Assembly (NCBI GenBank): GCA_037178675.1
Contig: JAYMGJ010000274.1
Location: forward strand, 1 to 64,000
Direction of reading: 5' to 3'
DNA: 64,000 bases
From: Scleroderma bovista
Taxonomy: Eukaryota; Basidiomycota; Agaricomycetes; Boletales; Sclerodermataceae
Positions 53,791-64,000 of the stretch are shown here, one piece after another. The notes under the pieces are model-generated. The model saw nothing but the letters and a program-made list of their open reading frames with translations, was not told where the DNA came from and made no database searches. The translations under genes and the position numbers were made by a program. Within the stretch, counting starts at the first letter, position 1. Each line of letters starts with the position of its first letter.

Positions 53791-56132
53791 TGTGCGCCTA
53801 AGTGAGGGAAGAGGTCAGAACAACCAACAACCAACACCAAATGACAGCAATATGTGAGTGGTGGTCTTCCTTTGCGTTTCTGGTATTTAATCTCCTCAGG
53901 GGGATGTGCTGCACGCCTTCAGGCAGGATGCAGGAGGGAATGGAAGGGCTTCTGATGGGGAAGGAATGCGACTGGGGATGGTATTGACTCCTCTTCAGCC
54001 TACCACAGTGGTTAGGAAGAGTCCTGGGATAGAAAAGCGATGATAGATTGATGACAGGGGTGTAACAGCAGTGATGGAGCAACAGGGAAGCAAGGGGACA
54101 GTTCCTGCTTCAAGAATGCGATGGACAGTGATGGGATAGAGTGGACAGAGATGCTAGACTGCGCTTCAGCCTAGAGAAATGATCAGATACAAGATATATC
54201 TGATAAACAACAATATAGGAGCTTTAGGCCAGCACTGAGTGACCTACAAGTCCAAAGACAAAGAGGGAGCTTATAGACAGTGAGGGAGAGTGAATGTGGT
54301 CGCTTTATTGAGGGGGAAGCAGACACTTCCTTGCAGCCTTTGGCTGCTGGTTTATATACAGGAGGGGCTGTGGCCCTGTAAGCACAAATGACTAAGTGCT
54401 TGGTAAGAGATTGGTAAGAAATTGGTAAGCGATTGATAAGCAGTGTAATCAGGCTGAGTCATCGATGGGGAGAGCCTGAACAAGCTGCTGAGCCAAGGGA
54501 AAGAGCAAAAACATAGGTAAAAAGGGGTGTATAACCAAGAATATGGAAAAATCATTGCATGGGGCCCAAAAGAGAGGGGGGAAAAGCATGGGATGAGTAG
54601 ATCAAAGCTAAATGAGCATATGCGATGACATAATGCATATGAATCATAGGGGCATGAGTCATGAATTGATAAGCAGCATGATAAGCATGATTTGAAGGAT
54701 GATTGGTAAGTGATTGGTAAGGGGAGTAATGGGGATTAGTAATGCCAAGAGGGGATGAATAATGCGCAGCAGAGTGAGTCAGAGTGAGCCAGAGTGACTC
54801 TGTGTGACTCAGAAAGAAGGGAAGCACAACCTATGATTTATTGAACTTTAGATCTGGAGATGAGCTTCTGAAGCAGTGCCACTGATGGGAGTGGCTGGGG
54901 GATAATAAAAGAATTGATCCGACCAGAAGAGCAGTGTCAGGGGGCCTGGAATGACAAGTAGAGTCACAGCTGGTCACAGAGTGTCACAAATCCCTTGGAT
55001 TGAGCTTCTGTAGAGCAAAAACGCGAAATTTGGTGCTCCCGAAGTGCAGTCTTCCCTTGAGCAGTAAGGGGAAGGTTCTGTACTCTATTAGGACTCCTAA
55101 GAAGGGTTCTAGAGCACTGTTTCATTCGTGTTTGTTGCGGGATAGCAGGGAAGAGAATTGCAAGTAGCGGATTCGACGTGTCCAAGGAAGTGAGATGAAT
55201 GATAGAGGGAGATGAATGTGACAGGACTCTGGGATGAAAGGACCATATGCAGAGGACTCAGGAGACACAGAGACGACCAGGTATGAATTTTCAAGTCTAA
55301 TGATAGACTTGAGACGACCAAAGTATGTGCGTGACGCAGGACTGACGAGGAGAACACGCTGACCGAGAACGAGAGGGACTGAGGGAGCAGGCTGGGAAGA
55401 TATGTACCAGACAGTACACAGGAGCTCAGGGAGAGGCTGTCCCAAGAGCAGGACATAGTTGAGGTCTGCTGCAATAGCGGAGAAACGTTCCAGAGAAAAT
55501 GCGGACTCCATAGTGAGTGATGAAGTGGGTGTCTGGATTGCGGGTGGAATATCTCCGTGGGAAATGAACAGATTTACGTCGGAACTTGACAGGAAGATAG
55601 ACCACGGTCTAGGCTCCATGATGGTATAGTCACATGATTGATAGCTTCAAAAATGGCGGAGCTATTCAAAATATTGGAATGCCAGCACTGGGCGCCTAAA
55701 TTTGACATTTGGGCACTAAAAATGATTCTTCCTTTTCTCCTTCGTTTCTCTATTGTTTCTTCTGCTTCTTTGGTTGTTCTGGTATGGGAGTTGGACTGCA
55801 GTAGGTTGCATTCCTCTCTCATACTGAAATGATCACCAATCCTTGGATTCTTCTGCTTCTTGGCGGTTCTCATGCGATAGATGACTGTCCGCATTGGCAT
55901 TCATCTCTCGCATCAGGATAGTCATTCTCATGCGATAGATGGCTACAACGAGCTTGTATTCATTCTTCGCATAAGGATAGTCTTGACTTTGTGTGATATG
56001 GATAGCGAGGGCTGTCTGTATCCCTCAAGTCGGGACAATCTTTCAACAGATCTTGGGTGTGTGTTCTTCGCATTAGTTTCATCGGCTAACTTTCTCCATG
56101 TCCACAGTACCAAACACATTTGGTGCGTGACA
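53791..56132 (-). repeat. Solo LTR (2,342 bp), diverged relative of the large gypsy LTR
   Basis: On the element strand it starts TGTCACGCACC and ends with TGCGCACA-like sequence. It is colinear with 19,784-21,884, including the terminal near-palindrome ACCAAACACATTTGGT, the internal open frame and the TTGGTAAG array (54,380-54,730). The 4-bp direct duplication TCGG lies at 53,787-53,790 and 56,133-56,136. No internal gag-pol remains, so it arose by recombination between LTRs. Confidence 0.85.
55122..55619 (-). CDS. LTR-internal open frame, conserved unknown protein (solo LTR copy)
   Basis: 165 codons from ATG 55,619 (MEPRPWSIFLSSSDVNLFIS). It aligns without gaps for about 150 residues with the frame in the two 2,101-bp LTRs at about 80% identity. 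Many replacements are conservative (V/I, D/E, K/R). The two ends differ: this copy has the upstream ATG and a different C terminus (SSLLSRNKHE). No known motif is visible. A real LTR-borne gene and a conserved non-coding segment with an open frame are both possible; the codon pattern favours the first. Confidence 0.45.
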   Translation of the reverse strand: MEPRPWSIFLSSSDVNLFISHGDIPPAIQTPTSSLTMESAFSLERFSAIAADLNYVLLLGQPLPELLCTVWYISSQPAPSVPLVLGQRVLLVSPASRTYFGRLKSIIRLENSYLVVSVSPESSAYGPFIPESCHIHLPLSFISLPWTRRIRYLQFSSLLSRNKHE

Positions 56133-57124
56133 TCGGACACAACAAATAGAACTTCATCTTACCATCCAGCGAGATGTTCCAATGGGCCGATATCAATACT
56201 ATGTCCAGTTTGCAAAAATTATCAAATTGAAGGAGCAGTTACGCTGCAATGCAGATCCAAATCACATACTTATTGAAAGGCAGCCCACAGAAATACTACA
56301 AAGATTGCGATCCGTAATCGTCGAAGGTCAAACTTCCCTTGGAATCGTCGCCTTGCATAGGCCGAGTACCCCCATGACCACATATCATACACGGTCTCTG
56401 CAAGATATTGATGAGTCCAGCTACTAGCTCCTGCTTTGCTGCCAAATCTGTCACAAATAGACCCAGTTGGACCTTTGCCTCCTTTATTTCATGAATAAGG
56501 TTGGACAATGTTTCAAATTGCATCGCGGACTGCTTAGAGGCATCATTGCAAGCCTGAGAATCGAACTGGCTTTGGAGGCGAAGACGTTTTCGATCACCAT
56601 CAGAGTGAGATTTCAGTTCGTTGTCGAGATGGGGGCGTTTTTGACAGAGTTGACATTGTTCTACACTTGAGCCTACGACCAATTAGATGACTACCATCTT
56701 GTGTTCAACCGTTGGAGCCACTTACTTTTGAAGAAGTCCAAATCTTTGGCCGATATTGCGCTAACAGTCACATCATTCGATGGAATATCAACATTACTGA
56801 ACCTATCGCATTTCAGGGTATCAGTCCCTTGCACAGGAGCCTGAGCTAATATTTCGAACCACTCGTCATCAGGTAGCATCAATAGACGTTCGTAGAAACA
56901 TACCTTCAAAATATATCGTGGGCTCTCTGTGTATTTTTGCCATCTACAACATCACCGTGGGTGTTGTTCAAAAGTGAGCGTCCTATTTCAAACGTTCAAA
57001 ATATCCACCTTTTAACTATGTAATTTAGCCGCGATTCCAAACTGGCTAGTCCTGGCGAGTGCAATCATTGACTGCCAAGCGGCTTCCGTCTGAACTGTCA
57101 ATCTGGGCTGCATTCGTTGTCAGG

Positions 57125-57560
57125 GGATGGAAACGTAACAGATCGGGACTTCGCTTTGAGTTGAGTTGCAAAGTCATGTTGATGGGCCATGGGGCTCAGA
57201 TGGGAGTTTACACTGAAGGTAAATACACAGATCTGGCTTCGCAACTGCACGAGGGATGGGAACTTACACAAAAAGTAAGATCAGATTCAGATCTGCCAAC
57301 TGGCCAACAAGGCTGTAACATTAGGGAATGGAAACGTAAGTATTAGTTACAGATCGAGACTTTGCTTCAGTCGAGTTGCATTGAAAGTCATGTTGATGGT
57401 TCATGGAGGCGTGAGGGATGAGAATTTACACAAGAGGCAAATACACAGATCTGGCTTCGCAACTGCGTGAGGGATGGGAACTTATCCAAATTTAGGCAAG
57501 TTCAGATGCTACATAGATTTTCCCATCTGCAACTGTCCAACATGAGTCACTGCACTCAGA
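57125..57560. repeat. Imperfect tandem duplication, about 200-235 bp unit
   Basis: Two units, from about 57,125 and 57,325, share ATGGAAACGTAA, CAGATCGRGACTT, AAAGTCATGTTGATGG, AATACACAGATCTGGCTTCG, CAACTGC and GAGGGATGGGAACTTA. The second has several indels. The open frame at 57,059-57,346 results from the first unit; I do not call it a gene. Confidence 0.65.
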
Positions 57561-58001
57561 CTCGCTCTCCGTGTCATGCTGGCCAAGTAGCACAGACAGA
57601 GTTGTAGTACTCAACGATGAAGTTCAACTCTGACAACTTTGCAAGGTCTCTGCCGCTCTCCAAAGTTCACTCTACTTTGTGTGCATGGAGGTCTGTTCAT
57701 TGTACGTTACACTTATCTTGCCATTCACCGTTGCTTTATGATGTTCTTGCAGGTGAGGATTCATGGTCCGTTGTCGTTACGTTGATTTTTCAGGTCCCCA
57801 CTATTGCTTCACAAGGCTCTTGCAGGTGCAAATTCACGGTCTTACTGTTACGCCCAGGGACCTGTAATGTATCCATTAGCCATGTTGTTGCAGGTGTGAA
57901 TTTTCCACTGGTCGTTATTTAAAGGTAATGATAGAGCTCAGGTTTCCCTTGTTCCAGTCTCCCCTACTCATTGTTTCTGCTGGTACGCTGCTGGATCCGC
58001 A
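57561..58001 (+). other. Upstream region of the DUF6698-like gene with short repeats
   Basis: Words such as TCTTGCAGGTG followed by RATTCAYGGTC recur near 57,748, 57,822 and 57,888 at spacings of about 65-75 bp, giving a three-fold degenerate repeat. The region should contain the promoter of the downstream gene. Confidence 0.4.
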
Positions 58002-59434
58002 ATGTCCACTTCTCCCACACAGGACGAACACCCTTCCCCCCCCAGTAGAAAGCGTGCGTGCTCTGGAGCTTTGCAATTGGGTTCCAGGAAAAAGCCGTGC
58101 GTCATGCTAAACTTTAAACCATTTGATTGTGAACTTAGTACTCTACACCAGGACTTCTCAGGACCCCTTAGTGCACCATGGGTGCCATTTTGGCAGGGCA
58201 GTCCATGCCTTTTGCAATGTGCAGACACTCATCATGAATGGCCTACATGCTATGTCTGATGATATTTTGGAAGATGAGACCTTGACAGCTGTGTGAGTTG
58301 CCTAGCTTCATCTAGATAACTGCTAACTTGAGCTGCAGTGAATGCAAGGAACGCACAGTTTTCCGTGAGCTACTTCGATCTGTGCCGGGTCTAGAAAACC
58401 GTCCCGTGTCCTCTTCTGAGGAAGAGGTGATTTCAATAGCAGATTTGGTGTGTTTGTTATGAATGACTATACACCTTGTGACGATTTTTATGCACCACTG
58501 ATAGATTCAGAAGGGTGCCAACGGCACTAGGGCTGATGACACCAAGGGAATGAAGGGTCCAATCATCGATTGGATTACTCCAAAAGGACAATCACTGACC
58601 CCCCACATCCCTTGGAATGCCAAGTCTGGCCGTGGTTTTAATCATGATCGCACTGGAGCCCTCCTATGCCCAGCAGGTCTTGATTGGAATAACATGGAGT
58701 GAGTATTTATTCAGTGCGTTTTGTTACTCATTTAACATGTGCGTGGCTTCCAGCACTTGCACCAAGCTCTCAAATAGCGAGCTTCAAGTAGCCGGAGACC
58801 AATGGCCCATTTTCTTGTATGCCAACTACACATATGATCCCGAAGATCCATGGAACGGTCTCCTCCACAGCGGCCTCCTCGTAGCAGTAAGTTTTAATGA
58901 TCTGGCTTTTCATGTTGACTGATTCCACCAACCGAAGGCGTTCAAACATGTCTTCACATCCCCAAGCTCCGTAGATCAGGAACCCAAGGCAACGTGTTCT
59001 GGGAATGCCCGTATCCATGGGATGCGCTCGACTACAAAGGTGTCCCTTGCCTATGTCGCTACACAGGTATGTGCAAGGGTGATTTCTCTCTGTTTCTCAC
59101 TCACTTTTCTGTAGGCCCACTTTGCATTGACTTCGGCTCAAGTATTTTCCCGCACTGACCTTGTCACAGATTCCGAACGTTTCTACAATTCTATTCTGGA
59201 GTTACTGGATGATCCGGAGGAAAAGGGCGAAGTTGACCAACTGATGGCGTGGTGGAATCGGTAAGTCATTTGTAAAATAATTGATTCGTGTTTAATGAAT
59301 GAAACAGCCAGGTATTTCCATTGTATTCTGATGTTGAGCGGCTTCCGTCCAAGAATAGCGCCCTTGCTAGGATACGTGCAAAGCGTGCGGAGTACAATGA
59401 AAGGAATGCGGATGTCGCCAGCGGTTCTAATTGA
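58002..59434 (+). CDS. DUF6698-like protein of unknown function
   Basis: Proposed exons: 58002-58100, 58162-58292, 58339-58447, 58505-58698, 58754-58886, 58938-59066, 59115-59260, 59308-59434. All introns are GT-AG and 46-61 nt, and the sum is 355 codons in frame. The N terminus is basic (SRKRACSGALQLGSRKKPC). The body shows HFGRAVHAFCNVQTLIMNGL, LIQKGANGTRADDTKGMKG, IIDWITPKG, GRGFNHDRTGALLCPAGLDW, QWPIFLYANYTYDPEDPWNG, LLVAAFKHVFTSPSSVDQEP and FALTSAQVF. This pattern (WPxFLY, RAFKHIFTSPSS) is what I recall of the agaricomycete family DUF6698. No function is known. No lesion is seen, although the gene sits among transposons. The first exon boundary is the least certain. Confidence 0.7.
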
Positions 59435-59559
59435 TTGGATTTCTACGTCATTTATGTTTGTTTTGTCGAAAAATCCATATTGCAGTAATGATATTGGTGA
59501 TTCTATTTTCTCATACTGTGCCAAGAGTGAGCCTGCATAGAGCATTATACATTCATTTG

Positions 59560-61000
59560 TTTCTACATGAGCACTAAGTAGTCAGCTATAATTGCAACCA
59601 TAACTGAAATGACAAGAGACAACATTATGATAGTGCAATTCAATTCTATCAGTAAGGGAATGTTTCTCATCCAAGAACATATTGATTATGTTGACCACAT
59701 TTCTCTAAATCCCAAGGTAGCCAAAAACAAGCAACTATTATGTAGGGGGATATGAAGCATCATTGTGATGGTGCAAGTCAATTCTATCAATAAGTGGATG
59801 TTTTTCATCCAATGACATATTGACAACAGTATAACAGTCAAACAATCATGATGTAGAGCACAATATGAAACAATATGCTATAACATTGACCATATTGACC
59901 ATACTTCTGTAAATTCCAACGTGGTCAAACTATTGCAAAGGAGATAAAAGGTGTCATTCAAATGAATCTTCTCAGCATGTACAGTGATGTAGATTAGACC
60001 AGTACTATATCTCTGGCAGGCCTAGTCAGATCTTGAGACCTGAAAGTTATGATAGAACTAAGCATGTTTACCAACCAGGGATATGTCATCTCAACATTTC
60101 AAGCTGTATAAACTAGATCAACTCCTGTCACTGTTGTAAAACTGGTCATGGCTCTCAGGAAGATATAAGGTGGCCATGGCTGATCATCCATGCCATTATG
60201 ACCAATATAGACAGATATGTCCTAATTAGTTATTAAGGAAATGGTTGTCAATGACACCAGGTATTGAAATCACAGCTAGATATGATCATAAGTCTCTGCA
60301 AGAGAGTACAGATCTAGTATGGAAGACATACTACATATGTGATGTTGATGGTCAGAACTGGCACCCTTGGAGAATTGATTAATGTAGACCTTCATGTTCA
60401 CAATAGCCAGTAAGGGAGAGCTTGTCAATGTAACAATTGTTTGCAATAGAGAGAGATGTGGTCATGGATATCAAGGTGCAGCTGTAGATCTGATGAGGCA
60501 GATATACCTCAATGGTGCCATGGATCAGAGCTGACAACATTGCAGAGTTTATCAACATAGTCATGAATGTCTGCAAGGGAGTACAAATCTATTATGTAAA
60601 GTACATCAACAAAGATATCAATGATCAATGACAGCATCATTGAAGAGCTGACAACTATACAAACACATGACATCATTGATAAATCTGATCGGGAGCATCA
60701 AAAAGAAGAATGTGAGCACATAGCATCAGAAACTATAATTACAGATACATTTGATCACATGTAGCAGCAGTTGAGTTTTTGATCTTATATATTAGCAAGT
60801 TTATTGGTGATCTGGCATGATAAAAACAAGCATCCTGGTTGCAGTGACAACAAATAAGAAGGCTGATTGCAATGACAGACGCTCTCAACACTCCCATGGA
60901 GTAACTAACATGATCTAGGTGTGTATCAGAATGATGCATTTAGATACACATGGAAACAATGGTAATGTTATATAAAGCTTGAGCAGACCCTCATCGATTT
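59560..61000. repeat. AT-rich non-coding tract with degenerate tandem units of about 138 bp
   Basis: CAATTCTATCARTAAG followed by GGAATG/TGGATG, a run of T and C, and CATATTGA occurs at 59,641 and 59,779. Words such as TTGACCATA and ATCATTGATAA recur across the tract. No coding potential. The style resembles the array at 15,100-15,480. Confidence 0.5.
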
Positions 61001-62640
61001 CCTGATGCCAGGGGCCGAGAAGGGACTTATAAATTTTTTTGAAAGCGTGCGTGATTATATCAGCAAGGTGAGTTTCCGAACGACTACCATTTATGTACTC
61101 ACCAGGTGACCAATAGGATCTTTGAACTTTGTGTTACTTACGTCAAGAGCAAACAACTTTCCCTTTCTTCAGTCTGCTGGGAGACCCAAAGGACACAAAT
61201 CAGGTGTGCAAACCCAACCCCTCGGTCAGGGCTAGGACCTTGTGATTGGCTACTGCAAGCAAGCAGTGCCTAACCAAATGTGGAGACAACAAGGTGGGGA
61301 AGGTGGAAAGTCCATACAGGTCTAACTTAGCTACTATCTGACACATGCCATAATACTGATCAATATTCAGATCTGGAATGCATTGAGTGGCAGGTCCACT
61401 ATCGGGGTACGTGGCAGTGCAGTTGACGGTGCATCTGGCAGTTATCAATCTGACCCCCTCATTTTGCATTCACTGAGGGCTATTGGGGGCCCTTACTGAT
61501 CAACAGCTCGGACCACGCACCATTATGTAATCAAGCCTTTTCGACCACGACAACTACCCCAGCACCAGCACCAGAGGCTAGACGACATTCATCACCACCG
61601 CCACGTAAGTCCTCTACAACACTATCATAGTACTGTCATTCGTATCTGATGGCTTCACCGGTACTTGGGCCTGTCCAACCAGCCCAACCATCTCCCTTCT
61701 GTATGCTCCCCACCCCCAGATACCTTTACTCCAGTCGGTAAGCACTCGCATTCAATTCTGTCCTTGTCACACATGCTTTTGTTCCCCTTCTCTCTCTTCA
61801 TTTCTCTTCTGCTTCATTTGCATACAGACTCAGCATTACATAATTATACAGCATTACTATTTTTCATTCCTGCACTTGTCAAGGGCGACGACAACGGGGA
61901 TGCGACATACAACAAAGATGGCCAGTGCCATGGAGGTACGACGACAACACAAGACTGTCGATGATGCAGGATGCCAGTGGTGACATATAGGGATGACGTC
62001 GACGAGGTGATGCAGGTGACGAGTGCCTCGGTGGCATCACAATGGTGACAACAATGGTGACAGTGAAGAGGCATGATGGTGACGACAGCCACGACAATGA
62101 TGACGAAGTGACGCCCGTGGCGAGTGCCACGGCAGTATGACAATGACAATGACAATGGCAGCAACAACGATGACAGTGGCTACTCACTCACTTCCCCTGC
62201 ATAATGGCATGTATCTACATATTACTGTTGACTTGTACTACTTATTTGACTGGTGAATGAAATAGTAACAAAGCAATAAGGTGGAAATAAGCTCAGTTAT
62301 TGTCCAGGTAATTTGCCACTGGAGTGTGATATATGGTACACATGATTATCATGGTGAGATGAGTTACATAGTCATTTGTAAGGTAATGTCGAGATGTCAG
62401 AATCTAGGGGGTTACTCTACTCAGAATATATGGCCTGATACTTGGAGTATCATTTTAGAGCTGATGGCCATTGGAACAAAAATTTACATTGATCTGATAT
62501 GACCAGAGAAGCTTATATGGAGTGACTGTCGATATTATAGACATGCAGGAACCATATGAATTCATTGGTTGTTTAAACATAAATGGAATCCATCATAGTA
62601 CATTCTCAACCCATACCATCAAGACAACCTTTCTCTCAAC
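61001..62640. other. Gene-free region, partly triplet-rich
   Basis: 61,001-61,500 has one open stretch on the - strand (61,469-61,200) that I do not recognise. 61,560-62,170 is rich in GATGAC, CACGAC and GGTGAC words; frames there are Ser/His/Thr runs caused by composition. The rest shows nothing that I can name. Confidence 0.4.
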
Positions 62641-62977
62641 ACTGTAATACATATCACGCGCTTGTGGTTTCAGTGGTGCAAAGAATACGTCAAAGCTAAA
62701 ATACAAGGGGCAGCAAAGCACTGAGAGGGCCGTGCCTAAGGACATAGGGCGCGGGATCTAACCTGGCCGCTTTGGTGCGTCGTAGATAACATACATCCGC
62801 CCTGCCCTTTGTGGGTCTTGCCGGTCGCAGGACGATCAATACCAGTTACCCGGTACCGATCACAACTCACCCCGAGGTCCGCAGAAGGCATCCTCACCAA
62901 CACCCGGGCCCTCTCGAGTGCTTCATAGATCGGAAATATTTCGTAGTTGCATAGCTAAATTGTGTTAGTTCCTTACA
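62641..62977 (-). repeat. Probable LTR sequence of the third gypsy element (left boundary unknown)
   Basis: On the - strand the polypurine-like AGTAAGGGGGAGG (plus 62,978-62,990) is followed by TGTAAGGAACTAAC, which fits the start of a 3' LTR. The far end cannot be set because the partner LTR is outside the window. Confidence 0.5.
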
Positions 62978-64000
62978 CCTCCCCCTTACTCAAATATCAA
63001 CTGTCCTCAGTTGATCTCTTCGTCTTCAATGGGGGCAACACCAGCAAGGTCTTCGGGATTAACGAACTGTGTGATTTCAAGAAGGTCGAGTGATCGCAGG
63101 AAGTATGGAATGAGGCGGAAGGCGGTGAATTTGAGTTTGGAGAGCGTGCCATCAACTTTGGCTAGGTGATACGATCCTTTTTGAGAGCGCGAGACGACGA
63201 CCATAGGTCCAAAGTATTGTGGTTTGCACTTGGCGTTTGAGGCAGGTTCGACTTTCTTGTTTAGAACGAGAACAAGGGAGCCAGGTTTGAAGTCGAAGTC
63301 CTGGATGGTGTTGGCAAAGCGGCATTCAAAATCAGTGATGGATGCGAAACGACTCTTCGAAAGTCACTCATGCATAGATGCAAATTCGTTGTCTCATTTG
63401 GCGAGCTGGTGGGCGCAGATGGTGATGAGGTCAGCTGTATCGAGGCGCTGAGAAACATCAGGAATCATGAATGTGGCTTCAGTTATATCAAATGGAAGGA
63501 GGGGCTCAATGCCATGGGCCATGTAGTAGGGAGAATGGCCAGTAGATTTTCGAGTTGTGATGTGATCAGCCCAGAAGACATGATGTGCAAGTGCTGGCCA
63601 TTGTGTGATGTCACCATTGCAGGCCTTGACAAGAGAGTCGCGGATCGTGCGATGGGAACGCTCAACGATTCCGTTTGCTTGAGAGTTGTAAGCTGAGATA
63701 CGAATGTGACGGATGTGGTATGTCTGCGCGAGCCAGTCGAGTGCGGCTATGAAGGGTGTTCCATTGTCGGTAATGATCTCTTCAAGTCCTCCCCAACGGC
63801 AGAGGATCTCTTTGAAAATGAAGGCGCCGAGGGTGCGACCTGTCTCTGTGTGAAGCATACAGAATTCTGGCCAAGCAGATAGCGAGCAGTGAGCTTGCAC
63901 AATGAATGAAAGCCTGTGGGACTTGGGCATGTGCATGGTGTCAATATGTGCTTTGTGGAAGAGCGGGGCTGGTGTAGCTACAATGGGCGGTAGAACTACT
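62978..64000 (-). mobile_element. pol: Third Ty3/gypsy element, 3' part of pol (runs off the right edge)
   Basis: The - strand encodes integrase: IITDNGTPFIAALDWLAQTY, ISAYNSQANGIVERSHRTIR, HVFWADHITTRKSTGHSPYY and LLPFDITEATFMIPDVSQRL, then a tail with GSLVLVLNKK, FGPMVVVSRSQKGSYHLAKV and TAFRLIPYF ending at 63,018. It resembles the large element at 19,784-37,946 more than the chromovirus and has no chromodomain. Two in-frame TGA codons, near 63,394 and 63,364, break the frame between the integrase core and the tail. Confidence 0.82.

Larger units (their letters stand above)
53680..57060 (-). pseudogene. Unidentified - strand gene interrupted by a solo LTR
   Basis: Upstream pieces are MKVCFYERLLMLPDDEWFEI (56,909), a short intron, then QCQLCQKRPHLDNELKSHSD, a helical stretch and CMICGHGG. 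At the LTR the reading is WNISLDGKMKFYLLCP; removing the LTR and one copy of the 4-bp duplication lets it continue as NVSIFGYPGPTYQVDKHSTE and EMEFEIMISDKGG before a stop at about 53,675. Several Cys pairs (CQLC, CMIC) suggest zinc binding. Family unknown. Confidence 0.4.

Noticed and set aside
61844..62187. Two His/Cys/Ser-rich - strand frames
   Set aside because: They come from GATGAC/GGTGAC-rich DNA read in several frames at once; this is low complexity, not zinc-finger coding.
1..64000. CRISPR arrays, bacterial-type operons, ribosome binding sites, tRNA or rRNA genes
   Set aside because: The window is fungal nuclear DNA with spliced genes; I saw no spaced identical repeats of CRISPR type and no tRNA or rRNA signature.

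Overview
The window is nuclear DNA of a mushroom-forming basidiomycete (Agaricomycete). The evidence is spliced genes with many introns of 41-76 nt, a G-alpha of the fungal expanded type, relics resembling FunK1 kinases, a Plavaka DNA-transposon transposase, a DUF6698-like gene, and Ty3/gypsy retroelements that make up nearly half of the sequence. All gene names come from reading the translations; no database search was run.

Bases 1-12,845 form an ordinary gene island, all on the + strand: the 3' part of a PTEN-like lipid phosphatase (tep1), a delta-9 acyl-CoA desaturase with a fused cytochrome b5 domain (ole1), a divergent heterotrimeric G-protein alpha subunit with 14 exons, and the ribosome-biogenesis RNA-binding protein Nop4/RBM28. 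In all four the exons I placed join in one open frame. The genes act in lipid signalling, lipid desaturation, signalling and ribosome assembly, and show no operon-like link.

Bases 12,846-19,783 hold relics: a fungal protein-kinase (FunK1-like) fragment, GTGG-rich and AT-rich repeat tracts, and a chimera on the - strand in which a RhoGAP gene fragment sits inside a fragment of acetyl-CoA carboxylase.

Bases 19,784-37,946 are one gypsy element on the - strand with two 2,101-bp LTRs. A second element, a chromodomain gypsy (chromovirus) of 6.3 kb, is nested inside it at 26,907-33,244 with a 5-bp target duplication. The chromovirus copy has open gag and pol frames joined by a TTTAAAA -1 slippery site, and an 11-nt match between its LTR and primer-binding site that predicts Tf1-type self-priming. 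A second, mutated copy of the chromovirus lies in the opposite orientation at 42,914-49,224, inside the coding region of a Plavaka transposase (41,829-52,551, - strand). Between the big element and Plavaka lie more - strand gene relics, including a DUF3684/NOV-like one.

Bases 52,600-64,000 contain an unidentified - strand gene split by a diverged 2.3-kb solo LTR of the big-element family, an apparently intact DUF6698-like gene (58,002-59,434, +), AT-rich and triplet-rich repeat tracts, and the 3' end of a third gypsy element that runs off the right edge.

The most interesting points are an open reading frame inside the 2.1-kb LTRs that seems conserved as protein between diverged copies, the ACC/RhoGAP chimera next to a Plavaka transposase, the self-priming plus frameshift signals of the chromovirus, and a G-alpha whose catalytic switch-II glutamine is histidine.
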